From NCBI GenBank assembly GCA_003484545.1, contig DNCF01000139.1, positions 1 to 8,691 of the forward strand: a stretch of 8,691 nucleotides of DNA. Direction: 5' to 3'. The first letter of the stretch is position 1; each line of letters begins with the position of its first letter. Shown here in pieces: positions 1 through 6,849 of this stretch. Origin of the DNA: Massilia sp. GTDB lineage: Bacteria > Pseudomonadota > Gammaproteobacteria > Burkholderiales > Burkholderiaceae_D. The position numbers and the translations under genes are program-made. A model generated the notes under the pieces. That model ran no database searches. It saw only the letters and a list, made by a program, of their open reading frames with translations, and was not told the DNA's origin.

Positions 1-375
1 TTCAAGCTGACCAAGCACGGCAACCACAAGCTCGAGAAGATCGAGCTGATCCTGCGCTTCTATCCGCGGATGCAGTTCGTGCTGATCGGCGACAGCGGCG
101 AGCGCGATCCCGAGATCTATGCCGAGATCCTGCGGCGCCATCCGGGCTCGGTACGGATGATCTACATCCGCAACGTCAATCCGGACCCGGCGCGCATCGA
201 GGCGCTCGACCGCCTGATCGAGGAAACGAGCAGCACGGGAACCCAGCTGGTGCTGGCGCCGGACAGCGTGTTCGCCGCCTCGCATGCGGCGGCGGAGGGA
301 CTGATCCAGGTCGACCGCCTGGGCGCCGTGCGCCAGGACAAGCGCGAGGACGAAGGCAAGCCGGCCGCGGGTTGA
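1..375 (+). CDS. APP1/DUF2183 family protein, C-terminal part (5' end outside window)
   Basis: The frame is open from the first base of the window to a TGA at 373-375, so this is the last 124 residues of a longer protein. The visible part matches the C-terminal region of the DUF2183 (APP1 catalytic, phosphatidate phosphatase-like) family. The clearest mark is the stretch FVLIGDSGERDPEIYAEI (about residues 25-42 of the fragment), followed by a strand with VRMIYIRNV. This is the HAD-like core end of the family. The DxDxT catalytic motif expected further upstream lies outside the window and cannot be checked. The tail (DKREDEGKPAAG) is charged and probably disordered. The M at base 70 is internal, because the conserved family sequence begins before it. 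In yeast App1 acts on phosphatidate; the bacterial substrate is not known. The gene is transcribed convergently with the cys operon and looks unrelated to it. Confidence 0.8.
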   Translation, partial: FKLTKHGNHKLEKIELILRFYPRMQFVLIGDSGERDPEIYAEILRRHPGSVRMIYIRNVNPDPARIEALDRLIEETSSTGTQLVLAPDSVFAASHAAAEGLIQVDRLGAVRQDKREDEGKPAAG

Positions 376-382
376 GCGCAGT

Positions 383-420
383 CGCGGCCGCGTTGTCGGC
401 ATATGTTCGCGCAGCCGCAG
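383..420. repeat. Short diverged copy of the cobA 3' end
   Basis: Bases 383-420 align with bases 674-712 in the same orientation. A 16-base identical block (383-398 against 674-689) and an 11-base identical block (404-414 against 696-706) are joined by a variable segment with one length difference, then by a further near-identical 6 bases. The second copy encodes the C-terminal residues LRLREHQVDNAAA of CobA. The first copy is non-coding in context. It could be a remnant of a local duplication or of a recombination event that placed the REP-like pair between the copies. Chance similarity in GC-rich sequence is possible but less likely given the two blocks in register. Confidence 0.5.
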
Positions 421-422
421 CC

Positions 423-467
423 GTAGGGTGGGCGCGGCCGGCGTAGGCACGGAGTGCCCACGCGTTA
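423..467 (+). repeat. REP-like palindrome, copy A (expanded arm)
   Basis: The element starts with GTAG, the tetranucleotide typical at the 5' foot of REP hairpins mobilised by RAYT transposases. Bases 428-433 (GTGGGC) pair with 456-461 (GCCCAC), and an inner stem pairs 446-450 (GGCAC) with 454-458 (GTGCC) around GGA. Compared with copy B it carries about 13 extra bases (434-446) in the arm. It ends with a 14-base block (454-467) that is the exact reverse complement of 591-604 in copy B. No transposase gene is seen in the window. Confidence 0.65.
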
Positions 468-590
468 CGGGCGTTGCCGGTAGTCACAGGCCGCGACAGA
501 TCGCTCGCACGGTGTGCGGTGGACGTAAACCGGGCAGAGGTTGGAGCCGGCGGGCGATTGGTACCAGCTATCGTAGAGAGGATGCGCAGG

Positions 591-620
591 TAACGCGTGG
601 GCACGGGGTGCCCACCCTAC
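591..620 (-). repeat. REP-like palindrome, copy B (inverted relative to copy A)
   Basis: Read on the minus strand it begins with GTAG and forms an 8-bp perfect stem: 597-604 (GTGGGCAC) pairs with 608-615 (GTGCCCAC) around a GGG loop. It shares a 14-base and an 11-base block with copy A in inverted orientation. The pair A/B brackets 123 bases (468-590) in which I see no gene or other signal. It lies between the convergent ends of the APP1-like gene and cobA. A hairpin there could also help end transcription from either side, although no T-tract follows. Confidence 0.65.
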
Positions 621-661
621 CAAGCTCCTGACTGAACGGCACTACCGTCATGGAAGTGGTT

Positions 662-1414
662 TCAGGCGCGCGGCGCGGCCGCGTTGTCGACCTGGTGTTC
701 GCGCAGGCGCAGCGCTTCGCCGATCATGACCAGCACCGGGCCATGCGCGGCGTCCAGGCCGCGCGCGAGGTCGGCCAGGGTCAGGCGTTCGATGCGTTCG
801 TCGGGCCGGCTGCAGTTCTCGACCACCACCACCGGCGTGTCGGTGCTGCGCCCTTGGGCCAGCAGGCGCTCGGCGGTGGCCGCGGCTTCGCGACCACCCA
901 TGTACTGGATCATGGTGTCGGTGTGGGGCAGGGCGGGGTGTTCGGGCTGGTCGGGCGCCGTGCTGGAGGTGAAGAAGGCGACGCTGCGCGCGACGCCGCG
1001 CTTGGTCAGCGGCTGCTTGGTGGCGGCCGCGGCGGCCACCGCGGTGGTGATGCCGGGGACGATCTCGACGGCGATGCCGAGCGCTTCGAGCGCGCGCAAT
1101 TCCTCGTCGGCGCGGCCGAACAGCATGGGGTCGCCGCCTTTCAGGCGCACCACCATCTTGTACTTCTGCGCGCATTCGACCAGCAGGCGGTTGATCGCCT
1201 CCTGGGCCGTGGAGCGCTGGCCGGAACGCTTGCCGACCGAGATCAACTCGGCCTGGGCGCACAGTGCCAGCATCTCGGGCGTCACCAGCGCGTCGTAGAG
1301 CACGACTTCGGCCTGCGCCAGCAGGCGCGCGCCACGCACGGTGATCAGGTCGGCCGCACCCGGTCCGGCGCCGATCAGGTAGACCTTCCCGAGTGCTGCC
1401 CGATCTTCCGCCAT
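662..1414 (-). CDS. cobA: Uroporphyrinogen-III C-methyltransferase (SUMT)
   Basis: This 250-residue cytoplasmic enzyme transfers two methyl groups from SAM to uroporphyrinogen III, giving precorrin-2 for siroheme (and possibly cobalamin). Visible family motifs are the N-terminal VYLIGAGPG loop (residues 11-19), VGKRSG, VVRLKGGDPMLFGRADEE in the middle, VPGITTA, and IQYMGG. The length fits a stand-alone SUMT; the dehydrogenase/ferrochelatase half found in E. coli CysG is absent and must be encoded elsewhere. The residue after GAGPG is Ala where E. coli CysG has Asp. The start is supported by an AGGAG about 6 bases upstream and by the position of the GAGPG motif. It begins 14 bases after the cysN stop and is the last gene of the operon, which fits supplying siroheme for CysI. 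The name cysG is also used for such genes. The match to the family is strong; the physiological split between siroheme and cobalamin is inferred. Confidence 0.93.
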   Translation of the reverse strand: MAEDRAALGKVYLIGAGPGAADLITVRGARLLAQAEVVLYDALVTPEMLALCAQAELISVGKRSGQRSTAQEAINRLLVECAQKYKMVVRLKGGDPMLFGRADEELRALEALGIAVEIVPGITTAVAAAAATKQPLTKRGVARSVAFFTSSTAPDQPEHPALPHTDTMIQYMGGREAAATAERLLAQGRSTDTPVVVVENCSRPDERIERLTLADLARGLDAAHGPVLVMIGEALRLREHQVDNAAAPRA

Positions 1415-1428
1415 CCACTGCTCCTGAT

Positions 1429-2775
1429 TTATTCGCCCAGGCGAATCATACCCGCTGCGACGGTCTGGTGCGTGACTTCGTCGATCAGGATGAAGGCGCC
1501 GGTGGCGCGGATGTCGGCGTAGGCGTCGGCCGCCAGCGGCTGCTGGACCGTCAGGTTGATGCGCGCGATGTCGTTCAGCTTCAGGCCCGCGGCCGGGTTG
1601 TCGACGGCCTTGCGTTCCTGGGTGTTCACGTCGAGCAGGGTATCGACTTTCGTGACCTTGGCCGCGGTCTGGCGCGTGCCGTGCTTGATCCAGTACTTGC
1701 GGCGCACATCCAGCGGCTCGTCCGACATCCAGCAGACGTCGGCCACGACCTGCTTGAGCAGGGTCGCCGGCGCGTCCTGGCTGGCCAGGGTATCGCCGCG
1801 CGAGATGTCCAGGTACTCGTTCAGCAGCAGGGTCACCGACTGGCCGGCGCTGGCCGACGGCAGCGAGCCGTCGAAGGTGACGATCTCCTTGACCGTGGCG
1901 CTCTGCCCCGAAGGCTGGACGACGAGCTTGTCGCCGACCGCGACCTTGCCCGACTCGATGCGGCCCATGTAGCCGCGGAAGTCGTTGGCTTCGTGGCCGT
2001 TGTGGCGGGCAACGAGCTGCACCGGGAAGCGGAACGGCGCGAGGTGAGAATTACTACCATGGGCTTCGTCGTAGACCGAGAGCGACTCCAGCAGCTCGAT
2101 CAGGGTCGGGCCCTGGTACCAGGCCATGTTCTCGCTCGCCTCGACCACGTTGTCGCCGGCGAGGGCCGACAGCGGGATCGCGGTCACGTCCTTCAGGCCC
2201 AGTGAATCGGCGAATGTGCGGTAGCTTGCCACGATGCGCTCGTAGACGCTCTGGTCGTAGTTCACCAGGTCCATCTTGTTGACGGCGACGATCACGTGCT
2301 CGATCTGCAGCAGCTTGGCGATGGTCGAGTGGCGCTTGGTCTGGATGAGCAGATCCACGCCGCCATCCTCGCGCAGCTTCACTTTCGAGACGTCGACCAG
2401 GATGATCACGGCGTCGGCGGTCGAGGCGCCGGTCACCATGTTGCGGGTGTACTGCTCGTGGCCCGGGGTGTCGGCGATGATGAACTTGCGCTTCGGCGTG
2501 GCGAAGTAGCGGTAGGCCACGTCGATCGTGATGCCCTGTTCGCGCTCGGCCTCCAGGCCGTCGGTCAGCAAGGACAGGTCGATCGTATCGCCCACGGTGC
2601 GCTTGTGCTTCGAGCGCGAGACGGCGGCCAGCTGGTCGGCGAAGATGCCCTTGCTGTCGTACAGCAGGCGGCCGATCAGGGTGCTCTTGCCGTCGTCGAC
2701 GGAACCGGCGGTGATGAAGCGCAGCAGGCTGTGTTGGGTCAACGTGTTGGTAGATGCGTCAGTCAGTGCGTTCAT
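1429..2775 (-). CDS. cysN: Sulfate adenylyltransferase subunit 1 (GTPase subunit)
   Basis: CysN is the GTPase partner of CysD in ATP sulfurylase; GTP hydrolysis drives formation of APS from sulfate and ATP. The protein has 448 residues. G-domain motifs are in order: P-loop GSVDDGKS at 24-31, switch region REQGITIDVAY at 78-88, DTPGHEQY at 102-109, NKMD at 166-169 and SALAGDNV at 203-210. EF-Tu-like beta-barrel domains follow to the C-terminus (VAAGMIRLGE). There is no CysC (APS kinase) fusion, and it ends about 45 residues sooner than E. coli CysN. Between DTPGH and NKMD it has about 9 more residues (around 130-144) than E. coli CysN. The ATG shares its A with the cysD stop (TGATG), and an AAGGA at 2784-2788 inside the cysD end lies 8 bases upstream. 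This suggests translational coupling and matched subunit amounts. Confidence 0.96.
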   Translation of the reverse strand: MNALTDASTNTLTQHSLLRFITAGSVDDGKSTLIGRLLYDSKGIFADQLAAVSRSKHKRTVGDTIDLSLLTDGLEAEREQGITIDVAYRYFATPKRKFIIADTPGHEQYTRNMVTGASTADAVIILVDVSKVKLREDGGVDLLIQTKRHSTIAKLLQIEHVIVAVNKMDLVNYDQSVYERIVASYRTFADSLGLKDVTAIPLSALAGDNVVEASENMAWYQGPTLIELLESLSVYDEAHGSNSHLAPFRFPVQLVARHNGHEANDFRGYMGRIESGKVAVGDKLVVQPSGQSATVKEIVTFDGSLPSASAGQSVTLLLNEYLDISRGDTLASQDAPATLLKQVVADVCWMSDEPLDVRRKYWIKHGTRQTAAKVTKVDTLLDVNTQERKAVDNPAAGLKLNDIARINLTVQQPLAADAYADIRATGAFILIDEVTHQTVAAGMIRLGE

Positions 2776-3713
2776 CAGAAATATCCTTGCTTCTTGCGTT
2801 TTTCCATCGAGGCTTCCGAGGTCTGGTCGTCCATCCGCGTCGCGCCGCGTTCGGTCACCTGGGTCACGGCGGTCTCGGCGATGATCGCTTCGACGGTCGA
2901 CGCGTCCGACGACACCGGGCAGGTGCAGGAGATGTCGCCGACGGTGCGGAAGCGTACGGTCTGGGTCTCCACGGTTTCGCCTTCCTTCGCCGGGGTCAGC
3001 GGGGTCAGCGGCACCAGCAGGCCGTTACGCGGGATCACCTGGCGCTGGTGGGCAAAATAGATCGACGGCAGGGCCAGCTGCTCGCGGGCGATGTATTGCC
3101 AGACGTCGAGCTCGGTCCAGTTCGAGATCGGGAACACGCGCATGTTCTCGCCCGGATGGACGCGGGTGTTATACAGGTCCCACAGTTCCGGACGCTGGGC
3201 CTTCGGGTCCCACTGGCCGAACTCGTCGCGGAAGGAGAAGATGCGCTCCTTTGCGCGCGCCTTTTCCTCGTCGCGGCGGGCGCCGCCGATGCAGGCGTCG
3301 AAGCCGTGTTCGGCGATCGTTTCCAGCAGGGTCACGGCCTGGGCGGCGTTGCGCGAGTCGGTTTGCGGGTTACGCAGGCGCACGGTGCCCTTCCTGATCG
3401 ATTCCTCGACCGAACCGACGATCAGGCGCTCGCCCAGTTCCGCGACGCGGGCGTCGCGGAAGGCGATCACTTCGTCGAAGTTGTGGCCGGTGTCAATGTG
3501 CACCAGCGGGAAGGGGAACTTACCCGGACGGAAGGCCTTCTCGGCCAGGCGCAGCAGCACGACCGAGTCCTTGCCGCCCGAGAACAGCAGGGCGGGGTTG
3601 CTGCATTCGGCCGCCACTTCGCGCAGGATGTGGATCGCCTCGGATTCGAGGGCGTCGAGGTGGCGCGCGTTGACGTCGGCCAGCACCTTGTTGGTTTCAG
3701 AAAGATTCGTCAT
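2775..3713 (-). CDS. cysD: Sulfate adenylyltransferase subunit 2 (ATP sulfurylase catalytic subunit)
   Basis: CysD adenylates sulfate to APS in complex with CysN. The 312-residue protein has the full set of family marks: PP-loop SGGKDS at residues 45-50, VHIDTGHNF at 71-79, GGARRDEEKAR at 143-153, ISNWTELDVWQYI at 196-208, and the characteristic basic-aromatic end EKRKKQGYF. The length is that expected for CysD (about 300). The chosen ATG is 36 bases past the cysH stop, and upstream there is only a modest CAGGG as ribosome binding site. This is the widest gap between genes inside the operon. The paired order cysD-cysN with a one-base overlap is the standard arrangement. Confidence 0.96.
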   Translation of the reverse strand: MTNLSETNKVLADVNARHLDALESEAIHILREVAAECSNPALLFSGGKDSVVLLRLAEKAFRPGKFPFPLVHIDTGHNFDEVIAFRDARVAELGERLIVGSVEESIRKGTVRLRNPQTDSRNAAQAVTLLETIAEHGFDACIGGARRDEEKARAKERIFSFRDEFGQWDPKAQRPELWDLYNTRVHPGENMRVFPISNWTELDVWQYIAREQLALPSIYFAHQRQVIPRNGLLVPLTPLTPAKEGETVETQTVRFRTVGDISCTCPVSSDASTVEAIIAETAVTQVTERGATRMDDQTSEASMEKRKKQGYF

Positions 3714-3749
3714 GAATGGGGCCCTGTATTCTTGAGTGGCTGAACTAAA

Positions 3750-4466
3750 TCAGGCCGCTACGGATTTGATTCGAATTAATTTCCCGTCGACCACGTGCAG
3801 GCCGCATTCCTTCGACTCCGGGTTCTCCCACCACCAGCGGCCGGCGCGCACGTCCTCGCCCGGCTGGATCGCACGGGTGCAAGGCTCGCAGCCGATCGAG
3901 GGGTAGCCGCGGTCGTGCAGGGCGTTGTAGGGCACGTTGTTGGTGCGGATGTATTCCCACACTTCCTCTTCGGACCAGTCGGCCAGCGGATTGAACTTGG
4001 TCATGAAGTGGGCCGGATCGTCTTCCTCGACGCGCAGGTCGGAACGGGTCGCCGACTGGGCGCGGCGCTGGCCGGTAATCCATGCCTTGTTGCCGAGCAG
4101 GGCGCGGCCCAGCGGCTCGACCTTGCGCACGCGGCAGCACTCGCGGCGCATCTCGACGCTGTCGTAGAAGGCGTTCAGGCCGTTCGCGGCCACGTAGGCG
4201 TCCACCGCCTCGATCTGCGGGCGGAACAGGGCGATCTCGTAGCCGTAATGGGCCTTCACCTGCTCCAGCACCGCCAGGGTTTCCTGGTGCAGGCGCCCGG
4301 TCTCGAGCGAGAAGATACCGATCGGCAGCTTGTTCTTCAGGATCAGGTCGGTCAGCACCATGTCCTCGGCCGCCAGGCTGGAAGCGAACACGGCCGGCGT
4401 GAATTCGGCCGCGATACGCTCGAGGATGGCGCGGGTGTCCTGCACGCGGGTGGCGAGTTCGCTCAT
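3750..4466 (-). CDS. cysH: Adenylyl-sulfate (APS) reductase, thioredoxin-dependent
   Basis: This 238-residue cytoplasmic enzyme reduces an activated sulfate to sulfite with thioredoxin as donor. It carries Cys110-Cys111 (ECCRVRKVEPL) and Cys193/Cys196 (GCEPCTRAI), the four ligands of the [4Fe-4S] cluster that marks APS-using enzymes; E. coli-type PAPS reductases lack them. The catalytic cysteine is Cys221 in ECGLH near the C-terminus. The substrate-binding loop SLETGRL is at 53-59. The APS specificity agrees with the absence of cysC in the operon, although dual APS/PAPS use is known for some members. The start is supported by GAGGAA about 5 bases upstream; this signal overlaps the stop of the DUF934 gene, which ends 10 bases before. 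No signal peptide or membrane segment is seen. Confidence 0.95.
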   Translation of the reverse strand: MSELATRVQDTRAILERIAAEFTPAVFASSLAAEDMVLTDLILKNKLPIGIFSLETGRLHQETLAVLEQVKAHYGYEIALFRPQIEAVDAYVAANGLNAFYDSVEMRRECCRVRKVEPLGRALLGNKAWITGQRRAQSATRSDLRVEEDDPAHFMTKFNPLADWSEEEVWEYIRTNNVPYNALHDRGYPSIGCEPCTRAIQPGEDVRAGRWWWENPESKECGLHVVDGKLIRIKSVAA

Positions 4467-4476
4467 GCTGCGTTCC

Positions 4477-5037
4477 TCAGATGCCGGCGCCGACGTCGCT
4501 GTGTTCGGGCTTCACGTCGCGCTCGGCGCGGCGGAACAGCGGCAGCGGCTGGTCGATGGAGGCCTGGTAGGTTTCCGAGAACACGGTCAGGCCCTTGAGT
4601 GCGTCATGGATCGAGCGGTCCTGGCGCGTGGCGTAGGCATTGAAGCCGACGCGCGACATCGAGAACAGCTGGTCGCGCAGCACGTCGCCGATCGCGCGCA
4701 GTTCGCCGGTGTAGCCCAGGCGCTTGCGCACGTTGTAGGCGATCGAGTAGCCGCGGCCGTCGCTGAATTTCGGGAAGTCCACCGCGATCACCTGGAAGCG
4801 GTCGGCCTCGCCCTTGAGGCTTTCGAAGCGCTCGTCGGCGGCGATCCACACACCGAGTTCGGCGCGTTGCGCCAGCGTTTCCTTCTGTGCCAGCCAGACG
4901 GCGAGCGGCACGATGACCTTGCCTTCGGGGACGACGACCGCTTCAGGCGCCTCGCCTTCTTCGAGGCGCAGCACGCGCCAGTCGTCGGCCACCACTTCGC
5001 GGCCGCGGATGATGTGTTCGTGGACTACTTCAAGCAT
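4477..5037 (-). CDS. DUF934 family protein, sulfite-reduction associated
   Basis: The protein has 186 residues when begun at the ATG at 5035-5037, which gives the N-terminus MLEVVHEHIIRGREVVADDW. The open frame continues upstream to an ATG at 5166, but the added 43 residues are arginine- and serine-rich, lie inside cysI and do not resemble the family, so the shorter start is preferred. A GGGGAAG at 5041-5047 supports it. The core has the family's typical stretch around FPKFSDGRGYSIAYNVRKRLGY, then ELRAIGDVLRDQL. DUF934 genes commonly sit next to cysI of the CysJ-independent type in Proteobacteria (for example in Pseudomonas). A role in sulfite reduction or electron delivery is inferred from this context only. 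I see no cysteine, and therefore no obvious metal or Fe-S site. The gene overlaps the end of cysI by 8 bases, suggesting coupled translation. Confidence 0.88.
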   Translation of the reverse strand: MLEVVHEHIIRGREVVADDWRVLRLEEGEAPEAVVVPEGKVIVPLAVWLAQKETLAQRAELGVWIAADERFESLKGEADRFQVIAVDFPKFSDGRGYSIAYNVRKRLGYTGELRAIGDVLRDQLFSMSRVGFNAYATRQDRSIHDALKGLTVFSETYQASIDQPLPLFRRAERDVKPEHSDVGAGI

Positions 5038-6715
5038 GGTCTTCCCCAACCAGTTCGCCCGCCGGGATCGGCGTGGCATACACGTGTTCCTTGAATGGCG
5101 TAATGCCAAGGCGCTGCGCGGTCTCGGCGAAGCGCTCGCCTTCGAAGCGGTTCTCGACATACACATTCAACAGGCGCCCGATCACTTCCGGCATCTGGCC
5201 GGCCGAGAACGACGGGCCGATGATCTTGCCGATGGCCGCGTTGTTGCCCTGCGCGCCGCCGATCGAGACCTGGTACCACTCGCTGCCGTCCTTGTCGACG
5301 CCGAGCACGCCGATCGAACCGACGTGGTGGTGGCCGCAGGCGTTGATGCAGCCCGAGATGTTCAGTTCGATGTCGCCGATGTCGTGCTGGAAGTCGAGGT
5401 CGTCGAAACGCTCGGCAATCGCGGCCGCGATCGGGATCGACTTCGCATTCGCCAGCGAGCAGAAGTCGCCGCCCGGGCAGGAGATGATGTCGGTCAGCAG
5501 GCCGATGTTCGGCGTCGCCAGGCCTTTCGACTTCGCCAGCTGCCACAGGTCGAACAGGTCGGACTGCTTGACGTCCGCCAGCACCAGGTTCTGCTCGTGG
5601 GTCACGCGCAGTTCGCCGAAGCTGTACTTGTCGGCCAGGTCGGCAACAAAATCCATCTGCTCGGCGGTGGCGTCGCCCGGCGGCACGCCGGTCTTCTTCA
5701 GCGACAGCACCACGGCGGCATAGCCCGGCACCTTGTGCGGCTTGACGTTGCGGTTCAGCCAGTTGGCGAAGGCCCGGTTGTCCGGATGCGCGGCGACCGG
5801 GTCGGTGTCGTGCAGGGTTTCGTAGGCCGGCGGCTGGAAGTAGGCCGCGACGCGGTCGTATTCCTCGCGGGTCAGGGTTTCCGGACCGTCCTTCAGGTCT
5901 TGCCATTCTTCCTCGACCATGCGCGCGAATTCCTCCACGCCCAGGGACTTCAGCAGGATCTTGATGCGGGCCTTGTACTTGTTGTCGCGGCGGCCGTACG
6001 AGTTGTACACGCGCATCACGGCTTCGGTATAGGTCAGCAGGTGCTGCCAGGGCAGGAAGTCGCGGATCACGCTGCCGATGATCGGGGTGCGGCCCATGCC
6101 GCCGCCGGCCATGAACTTGAAGCCGACTTCGCCGGCGTCGTTCTTCACCAGGGTCAGGCCGATGTCGTGGATCGCGATCGCGGCGCGGTCTTCCACGGCG
6201 CCGTTGATGGCAACCTTGAATTTACGGGGCAGGGCGATGAATTCGGGGTGGAACGTGCTCCACTGGCGCAGGATCTCGGCGAAGGGGCGCGGATCCATGA
6301 TCTCGTCGGCCGCAACGCCGGCGAACTCGTCAGTGGTAATGTTACGGATGCAATTGCCCGAGGTCTGGATCGCGTGCATCTCGACGGAGGCCAGGTCGGT
6401 CAGGATGTCCGGCGTCTGCTCCAGCTCGATCCAGTTGTACTGGATGTTCTGACGCGTCGTGAAGTGGCCGTACCCGCGGTCGTACTTGCGTGCGATGTGG
6501 GCGAACATGCGCATCTGGGCGGTCGACAGCAGGCCGTACGGCACAGCGACGCGCAGCATGTAGGCGTGGCGCTGCATGTACAGGCCGTTCTGCAAGCGCA
6601 GCGGCAGGAACTCTTCTTCGGTCAGCTCGTCGTTCAGGCGGCGTGCAACCTGGTCGCGGTACTGCGCAATGCGTTCGCGGACGATGAGATGGTCGTATTG
6701 GTCGTAGCGGTACAT
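5030..6715 (-). CDS. cysI: Assimilatory nitrite/sulfite reductase hemoprotein
   Basis: CysI performs the six-electron reduction of sulfite to sulfide. The 561-residue protein contains two copies of the ferredoxin-like half domain and siroheme domain arrangement. The first half shows RHAYMLRVAVPYG (49-61), HFTTRQNIQ (84-92) and GNCIRNITT (120-128). The second ends in the cluster-binding cysteines: Cys413 and Cys419 (CPGGDFC) and Cys456 and Cys460 (CINAC), which hold the [4Fe-4S] centre bridged to siroheme. Length and motifs agree with the hemoprotein family. Sequence alone does not separate a sulfite from a nitrite reductase, but the cys operon context decides for sulfite. No cysJ flavoprotein lies nearby, so the electron donor is probably ferredoxin or an unknown partner. 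The start is supported by AAGGA at 6722-6726, 6 bases from the ATG. It is the first gene of the operon. Confidence 0.94.
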   Translation of the reverse strand: MYRYDQYDHLIVRERIAQYRDQVARRLNDELTEEEFLPLRLQNGLYMQRHAYMLRVAVPYGLLSTAQMRMFAHIARKYDRGYGHFTTRQNIQYNWIELEQTPDILTDLASVEMHAIQTSGNCIRNITTDEFAGVAADEIMDPRPFAEILRQWSTFHPEFIALPRKFKVAINGAVEDRAAIAIHDIGLTLVKNDAGEVGFKFMAGGGMGRTPIIGSVIRDFLPWQHLLTYTEAVMRVYNSYGRRDNKYKARIKILLKSLGVEEFARMVEEEWQDLKDGPETLTREEYDRVAAYFQPPAYETLHDTDPVAAHPDNRAFANWLNRNVKPHKVPGYAAVVLSLKKTGVPPGDATAEQMDFVADLADKYSFGELRVTHEQNLVLADVKQSDLFDLWQLAKSKGLATPNIGLLTDIISCPGGDFCSLANAKSIPIAAAIAERFDDLDFQHDIGDIELNISGCINACGHHHVGSIGVLGVDKDGSEWYQVSIGGAQGNNAAIGKIIGPSFSAGQMPEVIGRLLNVYVENRFEGERFAETAQRLGITPFKEHVYATPIPAGELVGEDHA

Positions 6716-6721
6716 TTGGAA

Positions 6722-6726
6722 TCCTT
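6722..6726 (-). promoter_or_regulatory. Ribosome binding site of cysI
   Basis: AAGGA on the minus strand lies 6 bases from the cysI ATG. It is only 5 bases from the edge of the large palindrome at 6732-6849, so folding of the leader RNA could influence access to it. Confidence 0.7.
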
Positions 6727-6731
6727 GTGGT

Positions 6732-6849
6732 GGAACCTCGAAAAACCTACTGCGCGTCGGATTCTTGGCCTGCGATGCTCGCTGTACAGTCCGTACAGCT
6801 GCGCTTCTCGGCCAAGACTCTTTCCGCTCGCTACGGTTTCTCGAGGTCC
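6732..6849. repeat. Nested imperfect palindrome in the cysI leader
   Basis: Three sets of arms are nested around one centre. Outer arms: 6736-6747 (CCTCGAAAAACC) and 6835-6846 pair with a single mismatch, flanked by GGAA and TCC. Middle arms: 6763-6770 (TCTTGGCC) and 6810-6817 (GGCCAAGA) pair perfectly. Inner arms: 6781-6787 (GCTGTAC) and 6793-6799 (GTACAGC) pair perfectly around a 5-base loop. The 10-base segments 6771-6780 and 6800-6809 between middle and inner arms do not pair; they resemble each other in direct orientation. The whole lies between the cysI ribosome binding site and the presumed promoter, so it would be transcribed in the operon leader. It may be a dispersed palindromic repeat or a structured regulatory leader. 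The sequence does not decide. Confidence 0.6.

Noticed and set aside
428..631. 67-codon open frame on the + strand in the intergenic region
   Set aside because: It is built mostly from the two REP-like copies and the sequence between them, with no clear ribosome binding site and no recognisable protein.
2754..3743. 329-codon open frame on the + strand opposite cysD
   Set aside because: It is antisense to cysD, with no domain and no plausible start signal; GC-rich third positions explain the lack of stops.
3714..3749. Possible internal promoter or attenuator between cysH and cysD
   Set aside because: The gap is only 36 bases, with no convincing hairpin or -35/-10 pair.
5038..5166. Upstream extension of the DUF934 gene to the ATG at 5166
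   Set aside because: The extra 43 residues overlap cysI, are arginine- and serine-rich and do not resemble the family; the ATG at 5037 has a purine-rich signal and gives the expected N-terminus.
6782..6798. Possible LexA box (CTGT...ACAG) in the centre of the cysI leader palindrome
   Set aside because: The spacing between CTGT and ACAG is 9 bases, not the 8 of the LexA consensus, and the bases are better explained as the inner arms of the palindrome.
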